Shown here: positions 10,884 to 20,860 of the stretch, piece by piece
Numbering within the stretch: the first letter of the stretch is position 1
Layout of the letters: the number at the start of each line of letters is the position of its first letter
Origin: Zygnema cylindricum
Taxonomy: Eukaryota > Streptophyta > Zygnematophyceae > Zygnematales > Zygnemataceae
Reading direction: 5' to 3'
Length of the DNA stretch: 46,214 nt
Assembly (NCBI GenBank): GCA_037447655.1
Contig: JBBHKE010002776.1
Location: 1-46,214, forward strand
Program-made: the position numbers and the translations under genes
Notes under the pieces: model-generated
The model's database searches: none
What the model was told of the DNA's origin: nothing
The model's input: only the letters and a program-made list of their open reading frames with translations

Positions 10884-11460
10884 GGCTTAACTCCTCGGAG
10901 CTTCGGCCGCCAGTACTGCAGAGACGAAAAATGGAAAGCTGCGGAAGAAGGAAGGTTGAGGCGCTTTATGGCGAAGGACGCGGAGGGTATGGCGAGGACC
11001 AGGATTTGCTGAGAGGGCGCAAGACGACAGAAGCTCCGAAGTCGAGACTATCTGGCAGTGAGCTTTTCGCACGAAAAAGGCCACGAGATATTGTCGTTTC
11101 GGAGGACTGTAGACGTGCGGTGACCAGCTAGTCGGAGTACGGACGAATAGGAAGGGCTCGATTGTGGCGTCGTACGGCCAGCTATGATAGTCGAGAATCA
11201 TTACGCCAGTTGTTCAGTCGTTAAGATATGTAACCAGAGATTTGGGAGGTACAGAATCCGCACAAAAAGACAGTACAGGCGTATAAAGTTCGGGATTCGG
11301 CGGCTTTTCCGAGGACCCGCACGTTATTGTCAGACGGGACGCAGACATAGGACCGGAGGGAAGCTTGCGGGAAACAATTGGCAGCAAATGGGAAGCGAAG
11401 GTACAGTAACTCTGTACCTTCGGAACATTTTTCAGCCAATCAAAGCGAATTTTTAAGGGA
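10884..11460. promoter_or_regulatory. GC-rich upstream region of the zinc-ribbon gene
   Basis: The GC-rich composition of the gene continues about 500 bp upstream of its start, then drops abruptly near 11450. No open frame here looks coding. A plus-strand CCAAT (within AGCCAATCAAAG, about 11432-11443) lies near the edge. I infer the promoter and 5' untranslated region lie here; no exact start can be fixed. Confidence 0.35.
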
Positions 11461-12130
11461 AGGACCTATATCTGGTGGGATCTGATGCATCCATAGTCCC
11501 TGCCAGAACAGAGGATGACGACAAATGATGTAGTGACGCCATAAATTTGAAGTTCCGTATGACTCGTCGTATTATTCGTACACAAGGTTGTAAAACAGGC
11601 GTACTGTACTGCACCAGTGTACAGTACAGTTACTGTAGTCCCCAAAGAGCAGTAGGCCCGTAGCGCACTACGGTTATTGTGTACCTTATGTGCGTATAAT
11701 ACGGGTGAGAAGAGACTTACGATATATAAAAAGCTGCTGTACTTTTTAATTAGGGCAACATGGTGGACGCCAATAAGATTTGCTGCAGACACCGGCCTAG
11801 GGACTTTCTTCGGTTTTTGTCTCTTTCAGATTGCATAATAAGCTGTGACGTAACGGTCAGGGTGCGCGTCACTGCCGAATGTTTCAACTTTTTTTCGAGT
11901 TCGTCTTGATTTTTTTTCTGTATTTTCTTATATTTTTTTTTACAGTTGAATTTATGAGCCTGAAAAAACGTTCTGAAGACGAGGCAATACGTTTATCGGG
12001 TTCTACTGAATATCTGGGAATTCTATGGCTTTTCAAGGTTTTTTAGGGTTTGTTTGGATGTAGTGATGCGTATTGAAATTGGATCGACGATTTTCTATTT
12101 CCAAAATCGACGGGGGTCTCAATCATCATC
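11461..12130. other. No gene seen
   Basis: Mixed-composition spacer with several GTACAGTACAG-type palindromic words near 11600-11635. Frames are short and broken. Confidence 0.45.
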
Positions 12131-12752
12131 AGAGGTCGCAAACGGTCAACCGAAACCGTGACCGACCATTAACCGACCGCCCGCGCCGGAACCGGAACGG
12201 ATTCGGTTGCCAAACTTTGGGGGTTGGATGGTTACGGTCGGTTGATTCACCAGAAAATAAAAAAAAAACGGTTACGGTAGGTCAACCAAAAAACCAAAAA
12301 AATGAAAAATTTGTACTGTCCTATAATCCAACATTCTTGTACTTTGTACTCTTTGGTATCGTGGAAGTACGTGACATCATGATTAGCGTCGCAAATATGA
12401 CACGGTAGTAACACTATTCATTTCTCAAATCTTAGGGAACGCGACAAAGCGTCGCAAATCTGACACGGTAGTAAACACTATTCATTTCGCAAATCTTAGA
12501 GAACGCGACAAATTGTAATTATTGGCTTATTCATAAGTCGTACATTAATTAATTTTGTACTTTTTCGGTTACGGGCGGGCACGGTTAGTCGCGAGAAATC
12601 GAGTTTTAGTTAACTTTTATTTTCGTAAACGCCGGTCGGTTAACGGTTAACAATTTTGGAGCATGACATAACCCGGTCAGACGTCGGTTACTCAAATTTT
12701 GAAAAAATAAAACGCTCGGTTTCGGTTATGTAAAATTTTGACTTTTGCGACA
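12131..12752. mobile_element. Family G element
   Basis: Bounded by AGAGGTCGCAAAC at the left and GACTTTTGCGAC at the right, a short inverted pair. The interior is full of GTTACGGTCGGTT/AACCGACCG words in both orientations. The block 12300-12660 reappears reversed at about 40250-40560 (fragments ATTTTGTACTTTTTCGGTTAC and GCGACAAATTGTAATTATTGG). No transposase is seen. Confidence 0.6.
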
Positions 12753-13513
12753 TATGATCGTAATCGACATGGCAGTTCAGTTGTGTATCGACGATATAGC
12801 GATTTCGCTCTTTACACTTTTAAAGATATCAGTGGGTATAGAATTGCATATGGTTCTGATTCTTAATATCCCATAAAGCTACAATATTCCCACCGAACAA
12901 AATCAAAGAGCTATAAAACTGATTATTAAAGGTGAAGGTCTTAACATCTATTTAGACCCCTTGGCAAAAGTAATAATAGATTATAGGCCCAACCTGCTTG
13001 AAGTACAACGTTATGTGGACAGTGTCCGGTTTAAACTGATACCTCCAAAAGGTTTAAACGTTTAATGGAAGTATGAATGTTTAATACTAGTTTAAACTTT
13101 CTCCAAAAGGTTAAACTCAACTTTTTGTTTTTTGTAGGTTTCGATAAAGCACTTTTGACTGGTTCGAAATGACTGCTTTATATTTGTGATTTTTTTTTGT
13201 TGATATTATTATTTACGTCCCAAAATTGAGCCCTATTTCTTCTTTCCCAAATACCTTGTTTGGAGGTACACCGGTTGCTAAAAGATGCATCAGAAAAAAA
13301 AATGTTTATTTAATACTAATCACGATATTTATGGACAAAGAATACAGATTCTATTTTTTGAGAAGGTACAAGTGATTAAATACCGTTTATCAGTACACTT
13401 ACGACCTTTTCATACCCTGAAAGTACATGCATTCCGGTATCCCAATGTACAAGCTGCACCTGTACAAAAGGTACGTTCATTTCATGAGCATAGAGTCGAG
13501 CAGTCGGGGCAGC
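12753..13513. other. No gene seen
   Basis: AT-rich spacer. GTTTAAAC/GGTTTAAAC words cluster at 13030-13115. No exon-like frame. Confidence 0.45.
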
Positions 13514-13521
13514 GTTCTAAC

Positions 13522-14087
13522 CATATTTCAAAAGTAGGTGAAAGTAGGCCTATACAATATGCTTATTGTACGCAAAACATACAATATGGCCTTAATACAC
13601 ATATTGTATTGGTCGCAGAATTAAAAATAATAGTATTAGGTTGAGTTGCACATCGATCGATAGAGAATTAAACGTCATGTCTAAATTTTGAAAAACATTC
13701 GGACAAATTTTTATTTTTTCGTGAGTTTTGAGGTATTTTTTATTTAAACCGTCAGATTTGGACGATCGGGCGGTTGCTGATAAAAGCAGCGATGTAAAAA
13801 GATCACATGAAAAGCCCATAACACAACTTACGATAGGAATTACGTTCGCGTTTTTTTTTGTTTCCGGGTTTTTTTTCCCGTGGAATGTCATCCTACGCCG
13901 TGTCAGTTCGCTAAAAAAAATTGTTTGGCGGCGTGCGCTTTACTATGATGATACGTGAGATTCGTACGTTCGTACAAGAGTTTGCACAATGTACACACAT
14001 ACAGTATGCTTACTCTACGCGAGGTTTGTGCCAAGTTTTGTGCGCCTACCAAAGGCCTACCATAAAAACGCCTACTTTTGAACTATG
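13522..14087 (-). mobile_element. Family C hAT-like MITE with exact 8-bp target duplication
   Basis: Inverted ends CATATTTCAAAAGTAGG and CCTACTTTTGAACTATG are bordered on both sides by GTTCTAAC (13514-13521 and 14088-14095), an exact 8-bp duplication as made by hAT transposases. The interior contains the AATATGGCCTTAA/ATACAATATG block and the complement of GATCGCTACTTTGATC, matching 32185-32730 in reverse. Length 566 bp. Open frames are short, so it is non-autonomous. Confidence 0.9.
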
Positions 14088-14280
14088 GTTCTAACCGAGG
14101 CCAAAAACCGGGTTTATACGCTAACCGTTCAAATAGAAAAAACGTTTGTCCGCAAGAGCAATCTGGAGGTATTAATATTTTAACTGTTCTCAAAAAAGGA
14201 ATTTTAAAAGTTACTGTGGTTTGCAGGTAAAAAAAAATAAAAGGGAGACAATTATTTTGTTGTGTATCTAGAGCTTCTTG

Positions 14281-14636
14281 ACTACATTCAACATGTAGCG
14301 TTTTTTTACCTACCGATAGTCGATAAAATTTTAAATTGGCACGGTATATCGATAAAGGTAATATTGTGATGAAACTACGATATATCGGGATGATATATCG
14401 GGTGGTCCGTACGTTTATTTGTCAAAAAAAAATCAACCCCCCTCCCCGCGGGAGCGATTCCCCCGTATTTTATCCGTACTTTATCTCCTTACTGTAATTG
14501 TACGGTGCCCCCAGCAAATATATCGCAATGATTTTTCTTGGGCCTTTAGCGATACATCGCGCCCGCTGACCACTCGATGTTCGATATGTAATATATTGAA
14601 TTTATCGCGATTAGAAATTTCCCGATACACAATACT
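14281..14636. repeat. Decayed family D fragment
   Basis: It contains TACCGATAGTCGATAAAATTT, GATATATCGGG words and ends CCCGATACACAATACTA, a mutated family D terminus. The left terminus is not clear. Confidence 0.5.
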
Positions 14637-15107
14637 AAAGCTATTCCGTACAAGAAGCTGCGGTCAACATTTGTGCATTCCTCGTAGAGAGTCACGCGCT
14701 TCTCGTTTTTTCCCATTTGCCACCTGTATCGCAATTCCTTAAGAGAAAGGCGTACCGGGATTTTTAAGGATGTCGACAGGTGGCGTCATCATAAATTTCC
14801 TTACCTTCCGTAGTTCAGACCTTTTTGCTGACTTTTCGGAGGTCACGGATCAGGAATTTTGTCGTTTAGATGCCGGACTGATTCCGAATAAGTACTGTAC
14901 TTTCATGTCGATACAGTACAATAAGTACCGAAAATTGTAGCGGTTGGACATAAAAGCGAAGCAGCATTACCTGCCCGGAAAAAAGCCCGACATGACTACA
15001 GTACCGTACAGTACAGTACTGTAGCGACAGAGCTATTAATATAGTTTCGTGAGAAGTCGCGACTGCCACTGACAAATCTGAGACCGGATCGTACTGTGGC
15101 GGAAAGT
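14637..15107. other. No gene seen; GTAC-rich palindromic words
   Basis: Spacer with several overlapping GTACTGTAC/GTACAGTAC palindromes (14893-14925 and 14998-15022). No coding region is supported. Confidence 0.45.
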
Positions 15108-15272
15108 GGGCATAAGATCGGATAATGTACGATTCTGTCCCGTGTTTTTGGACCACAAACATGCCGACACTCTGACGTTTTCTTGTGGCGGGCATACGAT
15201 CCGATATTATAGTATTCTGTCGCGTTCGTCTGGACCATGCACATGCGGACATTCTCACGTTTTCTCGCTGTG
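15108..15272 (+). repeat. Two tandem copies of an 82-bp unit
   Basis: GGGCATAAGATCGGATAATG at 15108 and GGGCATACGATCCGATATTA at 15190 begin parallel units that continue through ATTCTGTC.CGT, TGGACCA..., ACATGC.GACA and ACGTTTTCT. Divergence is about 20 percent by eye. Confidence 0.75.
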
Positions 15273-15358
15273 GAACATTATCCACTCGTTCAGGGCTTCA
15301 AGTCTTCAAACCCATAGATCAAAAGTACAGACTAGGTGAAGAACAGCACTGTACTATA

Positions 15359-15562
15359 CAGTGTATCGCTGTTAGTTGTAAATATTATTTTCGCCACTTA
15401 AAACATCTTTTATCCGTACACACTTAGTCGGATTTTATAAAGTTTGCGATTGAAAGCCAAGATTCTCACCATCCGATTGACAGTTTCCATGTCAAAATCG
15501 GGCAAGTATGTACGGAGGAAAAACGTTTTATGTGGCGAAAAAATCATTAACACTAATAGAGT
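15359..15562 (+). mobile_element. Family B MITE
   Basis: It begins CAGTGTATCGCTGTTAG after TA, has GCCACTTAAAAC near the left and its complement GTTTTATGTGGC near the right, and ends with CATTAACACTAATAGAG. Internal GTACACACTTAGTCGG pairs with GGGCAAGTATGTAC. Three further copies are at 27440, 32841 and 33302. The right terminus is eroded. Confidence 0.75.
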
Positions 15563-15651
15563 AGGGTCACGCATTTGTAATATTTACTTATTTAGGTTGT
15601 CCAAATTTTGATACATTTATAATTACCTAACAAAATCTCATGAAATATCAA

Positions 15652-15724
15652 GGTTCTGTGGCCCAATGGATAAGGCGCTGGTCTACGAAACCAGAGATTC
15701 TGGGTTCGATCCCCAGCAGAATCG
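15652..15724 (+). tRNA. tRNA-Arg(ACG)
   Basis: This 73-nt gene folds as a cloverleaf. Acceptor GGTTCTG pairs with CAGAATC (one G.U), with discriminator G. The D arm is GCCC...GGC, the anticodon stem CTGGT/ACCAG with loop CTACGAA gives anticodon ACG, and the T stem CTGGG/CCCAG encloses TTCGATC. It decodes CGU/CGC arginine codons after A34 is modified to inosine. Internal promoter boxes A (TGGCCCAATGG) and B (GGTTCGATCCC) are intact, and a TTTT pol III terminator follows at 15733-15736. The primary sequence is close to plant cytosolic tRNA-Arg(ACG), known to me from that family. Confidence 0.97.
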
Positions 15725-15732
15725 AGGTTGTG

Positions 15733-15736
15733 TTTT
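15733..15736 (+). terminator. Pol III TTTT terminator of the first tRNA-Arg
   Basis: A TTTT run nine bases after the discriminator base is the expected pol III stop. The third copy (16080-16152) has no such run nearby; its next TTTT is about 85 bases on. Confidence 0.7.
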
Positions 15737-15888
15737 ACTCAGCATTTCTGGGCTTGAACGAAAGTGATACCAGTTACATTCTAAATATACGGTTCGATCA
15801 CCTTGGGTAAATTATATATTCTCTTTCATTTTTGCTGGAAATATGACAAATATTTATAAATTACTAAAATAAATAGCGGTAAGAATCC

Positions 15889-15940
15889 GGTTCTGTGGCC
15901 CAATGGATAAGGCGTTGGTCTACGAAACCAGAGATTCTGG
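15889..15940 (+). pseudogene. tRNA-Arg(ACG) copy with the 3' part deleted
   Basis: Identical to the first copy (one C/T change in the D-arm region, GGCGTTGG) up to GATTCTGG, then joined directly to CCTTGAACGAA, which in the first unit lies downstream of the tRNA. The T arm, B box and 3' acceptor strand are gone. The junction falls at TTCTGG, present both in the tRNA (15706-15711) and 3' of it (15745-15750) in the first unit, so a deletion between short direct repeats explains it. Confidence 0.9.
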
Positions 15941-16079
15941 CCTTGAACGAATATTGTATACCAGTTGTATTCTAAATATACGGTTCGATCATCTAGGGTA
16001 AATTATATAATCTCTTTCATTTTTCCTGGAAATATGAGAAATATTTATAAATTACTAAAATAAGTAATGGTAAGAATCC

Positions 16080-16152
16080 GGTTCTGTGGCCCAATGGATA
16101 AGGCGCTGGTCTACGAAACCAGAGATTCTGGGTTCGATCCCCAGCAGAATCG
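16080..16152 (+). tRNA. tRNA-Arg(ACG), second intact copy
   Basis: All 73 nt match the gene at 15652-15724, including anticodon ACG and both internal promoter boxes. The upstream 60 bp resemble those of the deleted copy, so the three are a tandem triplication. There is no T run immediately downstream, so 3' processing or termination may be poor. Confidence 0.93.
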
Positions 16153-16182
16153 ATTGCAAATGGAAAATGTATTGAACGTTAT

Positions 16183-16682
16183 ACTAGTAAGGATTTTGCG
16201 AATTCCTTGTATTAGGCATATGGAAGGATTCTTCTACACTTTTATCAAAACATGAGATATAAGTAAGGATTGTGCGAATTCACTGTACAAGGCATATGGA
16301 AAAGTTCTTCTACACTTTTATCAAAACATGATTGCACAATTCACTTAAATCAAACTTTGGTCAAGTTTTGACAATATAAGTTGTGGCATTGCGTAATTTA
16401 TTTGATTTTGTGGCCCGGATTCTTCTACACTTTTATCAAAACATGAGATATAATATAAGTAAGGATTGTGCGAATTCATTGTACTAGGCATATGGAAGGA
16501 TTCTTCTACACTTTTATCAAAACATGAGATATAAGTAAGGATTGTGCGAATTCATTGTACTAGGCATATGGAAGGATTCTTCTACACTTTTATCAAAACA
16601 TGAGATATAAGTATGGATTGTGCGAATTCATTGTATCAAGCATATGGAAGGATTCTTCTACACTTTTATCAAAACATGATTG
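16183..16682 (+). repeat. 76-bp tandem repeat next to the tRNA cluster
   Basis: The unit reads AAGTAAGGATTGTGCGAATT, then CATTGTACTAGGCATATGGA and TTCTTCTACACTTTTATC. Units start near 16183, 16259, 16455, 16531 and 16607, with an exact 76-bp period in the last three and a partial unit after 16417. A 100-bp segment (16328-16417) with a tRNA 5' fragment (GATTTTGTGGCCC, 16404-16416) interrupts the array and recurs after it. Confidence 0.85.
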
Positions 16683-16751
16683 CACAATTCACTTAAATCA
16701 AACTTTGGTCAAGTTTTTACAATATAAGTTGTGGCATTGCATAAATTATTT

Positions 16752-16826
16752 GATTTTGTGGCCCAATGGATATGTCGTTGGTTTACGAAATTAGCGAATC
16801 TCTAAACTCAATCCCCAACAGAATCG
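16752..16826 (+). pseudogene. Decayed tRNA-Arg(ACG), copy in the 255-bp repeat
   Basis: It keeps the A-box region (TGGCCCAATGG), an anticodon loop TTACGAA and the 3' end CAACAGAATCG. The anticodon stem (TTGGT/ATTAG) and T arm (AACTCAATCCCC) are damaged. It is unlikely to give a functional tRNA. Confidence 0.8.
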
Positions 16827-17007
16827 TGCTATGCGTTGAAACTCTGGAAAATGGCGAAAGGAAGTACAATAAATCAAACTTTTATCAAAACATGATTGCA
16901 CAATTCACCTAAATCAAACTTTTATCAAAACATGATTGCACAATTCACCTAAATCATACTTTGGTCAAGTTTTGACAATGTAAGTTGTGGCATTGCGTAA
17001 TTTATTT

Positions 17008-17082
17008 GATTTTGTGGCCTAATGGACATGGCGCTGGTTTACGAAATTAGTGAATATGAGAATTCGATTTCCAACAGAATCG
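17008..17082 (+). pseudogene. Decayed tRNA-Arg(ACG), second repeat copy
   Basis: A-box region TGGCCTAATGG, anticodon loop TTACGAA, B box altered to AATTCGATTTC, and 3' end CAACAGAATCG. The T and anticodon stems no longer pair well. Confidence 0.8.
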
Positions 17083-17262
17083 TGCTATGCGTTGAAACTC
17101 TGAAAATGGCGAAAGGAAGTATAATAAATCAAACTTTTATCAAAACATGATAGCACAATTCACCTAAATCAAAATTTTATCAAAACATGATTACACAATT
17201 CACCTAAATCAAACTTTGGTCACGTTTTGACAATGTAAGTTGTGGCATTGCGTAATTTATTT

Positions 17263-17336
17263 GATTTTGTGGCCTAATGGATATGGCGATGGTTTACGAA
17301 ATTAGTGAATCTGAGAATTCGATTTCCAACAGAATC
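17263..17336 (+). pseudogene. Decayed tRNA-Arg(ACG), third repeat copy
   Basis: Shares TGGCCTAATGG, TTACGAA and AATTCGATTTC with the copy at 17008, showing duplication after decay. Confidence 0.8.
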
Positions 17337-17400
17337 GTGCTATGCGCTGAGACTCTAGAAAATGGCGAAAGGAAGTACAATAACAGCGGTCGAATAACTT

Positions 17401-18719
17401 ACATCTTAGTTTTTTGTATAGTATCATTTCAAAATGACATGTATCATATATTAGTATACTACCACTTTAAAATAGCGTTTTCAGAGAAGTCACAAATATG
17501 GCATGACATGCACATCAACATAATCAAAACAAATATATAAATTAGAGTGGACCCCCATTAACGACAAGGTGAGATTGGTTATTATACTTTGTACGTTTTA
17601 GTACCGTTCCGTACTGTATATTTATACCTCATATTTAGGGTGTAGTTACATCTGAAGGTATCTATAGTTGCTCAGTCAACAATATCTTTGTAATACATAG
17701 GACTTGGTCACATCAGGTAAGGCATGTTCCCATGTGCGAAAGCAATGGTTTTTTTTTGTCTTTTTCATAAAAAACGTAGCACCTTACCGCTTAAATTACG
17801 AGCGTACAAAAAATCGAAAAAACTAGAAATACATTTTGCTTTATTGTTGAAATTAGAATGTACTACATGTTGTCCTCTTGTGTTTTCCAACCCACGGCCA
17901 CGACAAGAAACGTCATGTTCAAAACTTATTTTAAAACACTTCAGCAAGTATATTTTTGAAGTATCACCGCTAAAAAATATAGGAGCACATTCGCACGTGT
18001 AAAAAGTTTTCAAAATTTTCAAACAATTTCATGCGACAAAGAAAGGTACACATTTCGTTATGTTTTGTTCGTTTACGTTCAGTACGACGAGGAGAAGTAT
18101 ACAATTTGTTTCATTTTGTCCGTTTGCGTCAGGTACAAATTTCTTTCAACATTTTTTGCAAAATTGAAATTTGAAATTGAAGTTTGAATTTGTTTTTTTT
18201 TTATTATTTGTTTTCTCCCGTTTCCTCTATAGGCAAGGGTCTAAAGATTCCGATGCCATTCCACATCGACCGAACAAAAGGCGCAAAGGCAAATCACATT
18301 TTCTTCAACCATAAAACGACCCAAGTGGGAAAGCGATACGTCGACAATGTCACGGAAAGACATGCGACGTCATAAGCAGTTAAAAAAAAGAACATGCGCC
18401 AACATAGATTGTAGACGTTGATAATCATCATAGGTATTGTGGACGTATACAATCATCAAAAACGTAAGTTCCGATTTAGTTTTACGCATAAAGACACTTA
18501 AAAGTCGTGTACGAAGAATCTTCGTTGGAATACAAAGTAAGTTCACTAACTTATAATTACACGGGGACACGACCTAAGGCGGAGTGCCCATGTACCGTTA
18601 ACTTTGGAAAATAACTTTCTATTTTAGCGCAATTCGTTGTACTCTTCAAAATGGTTTTGGGTCCAAGAACAAATCGCTACTTCGGCCTTCGCTTATTTAA
18701 ATATATAAGTTTGTTAATG
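17401..18719. other. No gene seen; one family E-related fragment
   Basis: AT-rich spacer. At about 18480-18580 a block (AATACAAAGTAAGTTC, then TTACACGGGGACACGACCTAA) matches the one ending near 41045 and family E termini. The remainder shows no exon-like frame. Confidence 0.45.
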
Positions 18720-18783
18720 GAAGACTAAAAAAGAGAAAAAAAATGAAAAAAATAAAAAATAAACTTTTGAAAGATATAAGGTG

Positions 18784-18828
<45 letters not shown>

Positions 18829-18873
18829 TTTGAAAAAAAAAAGGAGAAAAAAAAAAAAAAAAAAAAAAGAATC
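18720..18873. repeat. A-rich tract with a run of about 40 A
   Basis: Nearly continuous adenine with scattered G/T, including an uninterrupted run of about 40 A beginning at 18786. It immediately precedes the first of two direct repeats, just as another A-rich tract (20175-20382) precedes the second. Confidence 0.85.
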
Positions 18874-19023
18874 AAATAGACCACAACGACGATTAATGAC
18901 GACCCGACCCGATCCAACTCGACCCAATCCGATTTAGGGTTAAGTTGTAGGATTTAGCTGTAGGTTTAAAAACCAAATACGTTAACACGTAAGTCAAAAC
19001 CTAACGTTAAAATGTACGTAAAA
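18874..19023 (+). repeat. Direct repeat, copy 1
   Basis: It begins AAATAGACCACAACGACGAT, continues with CGACCCGA words, TTTAGGGTTA and TGTAGGATTTAG, and ends CAAAACCTAACGTTAAAATG. It matches 20383-20537 in order and orientation, with about 15 percent divergence by eye. Confidence 0.8.
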
Positions 19024-20382
19024 TCGAGACCCAAATTTTTTAATTTGAACCGAGCAGAACATATAAACACTGGCCGTTTTCAAAAAAAAAGAAAAAATAC
19101 AAATTAAAAAAACCCTAAACATATAAACACTACCCATTTATAAAAATACACAAATTAAAAAAACCCTAAACATTTAAACATCACCTAGAATCTAAAAACA
19201 AATTATAAATCCTAAACATATAAACACTATCTATTTAAAAAATATATATATAAATTTTAAACATATTATGTTACCCATTTAAAAAAAAAAACAGAAATAT
19301 AAACTTTAAACATATTACCTCAAACAAAAAAAATCTAAACTTTTAACATAATACGCGCATAGCACACAAAATTCACCTAGAGTGTTTACTACTTTCACAC
19401 TTTAAAATCTATCCATTTGAAAGCCTTATGAGTATCATATTGCAAGCACTTAAGAAACCTTTAAAACCCTTCAAGCTTATAATTATAAGAAGAAAACATT
19501 TAGGTCATTTCTTAGATTTACTATCATTCTTTAATGTATCCATACACACTTTACGTCTCATTGAAATTAAATTGGATCATAAGAAATTTTTGTAAACTTT
19601 TTTTTTTAAATAGGCAATGTTTATATGTTTAATATTTAGATAAAATAAATTACGATTTAAAAAAAAAAAAACCCAATGTTGATATATTTAGGGTTTTTTT
19701 AATTTATTAAAACAAATTAAGATTTTTTTTTTGTATGGGTAACTCTAAAAATATAAACATTACCAATTAAAAAAAAATAACTCATGTTGATTCCAACAAA
19801 CTTAGATTGTAGTCTAATTTTCTAATGATCCAATAGGATTTTAATAATACGTAGAGTGTGCCTGAAGACATTAAAGATAATAGTAAGTTAAGATTAAACC
19901 TAAATAACTCATAACCTATAATCATCGCTAAAACATAACCATTGTCTTGCCCAGAATAATGAAATTGATACGAGAAAACATGATAAATAATATCATATGA
20001 GAAAACATCCGCTATTTAAGCATTTATCGAATCATCACCGATCTTGAATTACTTAAGCACCAATTTTTTATTATTTTAGCATTTGTGGAATCATAACCCA
20101 TCACCGATCTTGAATGACGTTGTTTTAAAATTTGACTTTCCCAAACGTGAGCTCTAAGATAATACTAGGTATAATTAAAAAAAATCATTAACAACAAAAA
20201 ACATAAAGAAAAAAAAATAGTGAGAAATAAAATAAAAATGAAATAAACAAAAATACAAAAAAAAAACGATTAAAAGATACAAGAGGATTAATGAAAAAAA
20301 AAAACGAAAAAAATAGAGGAAATTAAAAAGGAAGAAATAAATAATAATAAAAAAAAATAAAGAAAAAAAAACAAAAAAAATG
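19024..20382. other. AT-rich interior between direct repeats
   Basis: It contains repeated AAACCCTAAACATATAAACA blocks (near 19113, 19160 and 19208) and the same block inverted near 19600-19700 and again at 21740. No protein-coding frame. 20175-20382 is an A-rich tract. Confidence 0.55.
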
Positions 20383-20537
20383 AAATAGACCACAACGACG
20401 ATTAACAACGAGCCAACGACCCGACACGATCTGACTCAACCAACCCGATTTAGGGTTAGACTGTAGGATTTAGTAGTATGTTTTAAAATCAGATACGTTC
20501 AAACGCAAATCAAAACCTAACGTTAAAGTGTACGCAA
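20383..20537 (+). repeat. Direct repeat, copy 2
   Basis: Second copy of the block at 18874-19023, starting AAATAGACCACAACGACGAT. The spacing of 1509 bp and the A-rich DNA upstream of both copies suggest either a miniature terminal-repeat element or a tandem duplication. Confidence 0.8.
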
Positions 20538-20661
20538 AAGATAGATTAACGTACGTCCATGTTTACCTACGTTTCAAATCAATATAATTTAAAACGTAGT
20601 CAGTTGCGATACATACTGAAAAGAGTTAGTATGCATTAAAGCGTACAAAAATTTGCACGGA

Positions 20662-20860
20662 GAGTTAATCTACATTAGAGAGTACACAATTCAATAAAAC
20701 CGTGTAAGAAAATCCGCGATAAGAGTTAATATACATTGGAGAGTACATAATTCAATATAACCGTGTAAGAAAATCCGCGATAAGAGTTAATCTACGTTGA
20801 AAAGTACGAAAATTTGCGAGGGGAGTTAATCTACATTGAAAAGTAGGAAATTTAACTTTC
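20662..20860 (+). repeat. 61-bp tandem repeat
   Basis: GAGTTAATCTACATTAGAGA starts units at 20662, 20723 and 20784 (61-bp period) with a shorter unit at 20823. The unit includes CCGTGTAAGAAAATCCGCGA. A related motif occurs at 21004. Confidence 0.8.

Larger units (their letters stand above)
16752..17400 (+). repeat. About 255-bp tandem repeat carrying tRNA relics
   Basis: Relic tRNAs start at 16752, 17008 and 17263 (spacing 256 and 255). Between them lie GTGCTATGCGTTGAAACTCT, GGCGAAAGGAAGTA, one or two AAACTTTTATCAAAACATGA blocks and TAAGTTGTGGCATTGCGTAA. The later two relics share substitutions, so the unit was amplified after the tRNA had decayed. Confidence 0.85.

Noticed and set aside
11184-11456. 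Short frames upstream of the zinc-ribbon gene
   Set aside because: No domain or splice signals. Composition follows the local GC-rich promoter region rather than coding DNA.
16067-16255. 62-residue frame over the second intact tRNA
   Set aside because: It simply translates the tRNA gene and its flank.
15652-17336. Regular repeats considered as a CRISPR-like array
   Set aside because: The repeated parts are tRNA genes and long satellite units in a eukaryotic context, with no short identical repeats separated by unique spacers.
19105-19260. Interstitial telomere
   Set aside because: CCCTAAA occurs once per longer unit and never as a tandem heptamer run.
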